DNA from: Selaginella tamariscina
Lineage: Eukaryota; Streptophyta; Lycopodiopsida; Selaginellales; Selaginellaceae
DNA: 64,000 nt
Assembly: GCA_003024785.1 (NCBI GenBank)
Contig: PUQB01000115.1
Coordinates: 1 to 64,000 of the forward strand
Direction: 5' to 3'
Below, piece by piece: positions 63,665 through 64,000 of this stretch. Below the pieces are notes generated by a model. That model did no database searches. It had not been told where the DNA came from and worked only from the letters and a program-made list of their open reading frames with translations. Each line of letters opens with the position of its first letter. The stretch's first letter is position 1. The translations under genes and the position numbers were made by a program.

Positions 63665-64000
63665 TTTTCTTCATCAAAGGTCGTTTAACACCAAATAATG
63701 GATGGGTCCATCCAATATTTGATTACACATGGAGTAGTTGTATAGCTTTGGAGTAGAGAGTTCAAGGGTTATAGAATGTGCCTTTATAAAGTAGTCTTCT
63801 TCTAATTTTGCTAATTAATGTTATGATTCAATAATTTGTTATGGTTCTCCTTGTTATTGAGTCGTTCCACAAAGATTCCATGGTGCATCAACATCCTTGC
63901 AAAACCATTTGTGCATCTACATCCACAAGCGCGCACACATACACACATATTTCATACTATATACATAATTATGTCTGCTTACACTAGTTTTAAGCCTATA
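63665..64000 (+). other. GH9 3' untranslated region and flank
   Basis: AT-rich sequence after the TAG at 63662-63664. TTCAATAATTTG near 63827 is a weak polyadenylation-signal candidate. No other feature seen up to the window end. Confidence 0.45.

Noticed and set aside
1..64000. tRNA, rRNA or organelle DNA insertions
   Set aside because: I looked for cloverleaf-like and conserved organelle or rRNA stretches and recognised none; the only tRNA-related sequence is the primer binding site of element G.

Overview
This window is repeat-dominated nuclear DNA from a land plant. The evidence is spliceosomal introns with GT/AG borders, CCCTAAA-type interstitial telomere repeats, Ty3/gypsy retrotransposons (one with a tRNA-iMet primer site, one with a chromodomain) and a plant-type GH9 endoglucanase. 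The chromodomain element looks closer to the Tf1/sushi-like branch than to the common angiosperm chromovirus clades. That weakly suggests a seed-free plant (moss, lycophyte or fern), but the species cannot be named from sequence alone.

Layout. 1-3546: minus-strand Ty3/gypsy element (R1) with a 700-bp LTR. 3547-8584: copy A of a ~5-kb gene-bearing module. 8580-13500: old relative of R1 (element H), with a 1.7-kb solo LTR inside it. 13.5-17.6 kb: AT-rich, no convincing gene apart from a 52-codon ORF. 17.6-20.7 kb: minus-strand DUF7869-type, transposase-like gene. 20.8-25.5 kb: two arrays of an 18-bp perfect palindrome (GGCGGGATTAATCCCGCC), separated by AT-rich DNA, a minisatellite, telomere-like units and microsatellites. 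25.4-30.6 kb: copy B of the module. 30.6-38.4 kb: exon-like fragments split by a degenerate Ty3/gypsy element (G, target duplication CTAAT) that itself holds a 2.3-kb solo LTR. 39.1-58.85 kb: copy C of the module, split by chromovirus E (target duplication AACGG) and Athila/Tat-like element F. 60.2-63.7 kb: GH9 endoglucanase with eight exons.

The candidate for an undescribed system is the ~5-kb module, present three times with a shared right end. It carries two genes. The first encodes a protein with a ParB/sulfiredoxin-like motif set, a lysine-rich linker, a methyltransferase-like segment and an acidic tail. The second encodes an FCP1/NIF-type HAD phosphatase-like protein with DVN in place of the usual DxD. 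Copies B and C begin in palindrome-array sequence, a related motif lies inside an intron of the first gene in all copies, and each copy has a 24-bp-arm hairpin near its 5' side whose stem keeps pairing through changes. Copies A and B are very similar; C is more diverged.

A second notable point is element E. The sequence next to its 5' LTR is complementary over 13 nt to a site in the LTR lying about 30 bp downstream of a TATA-like box, which is the arrangement of self-primed Tf1-type elements. Three CATGCATG (RY) motifs spaced exactly 20 bp apart lie upstream of that TATA box.

Many reading frames, including the GH9 gene, are broken by 1-2 base deletions, often in homopolymers. Consensus errors in the assembly are therefore a real alternative to pseudogenisation.
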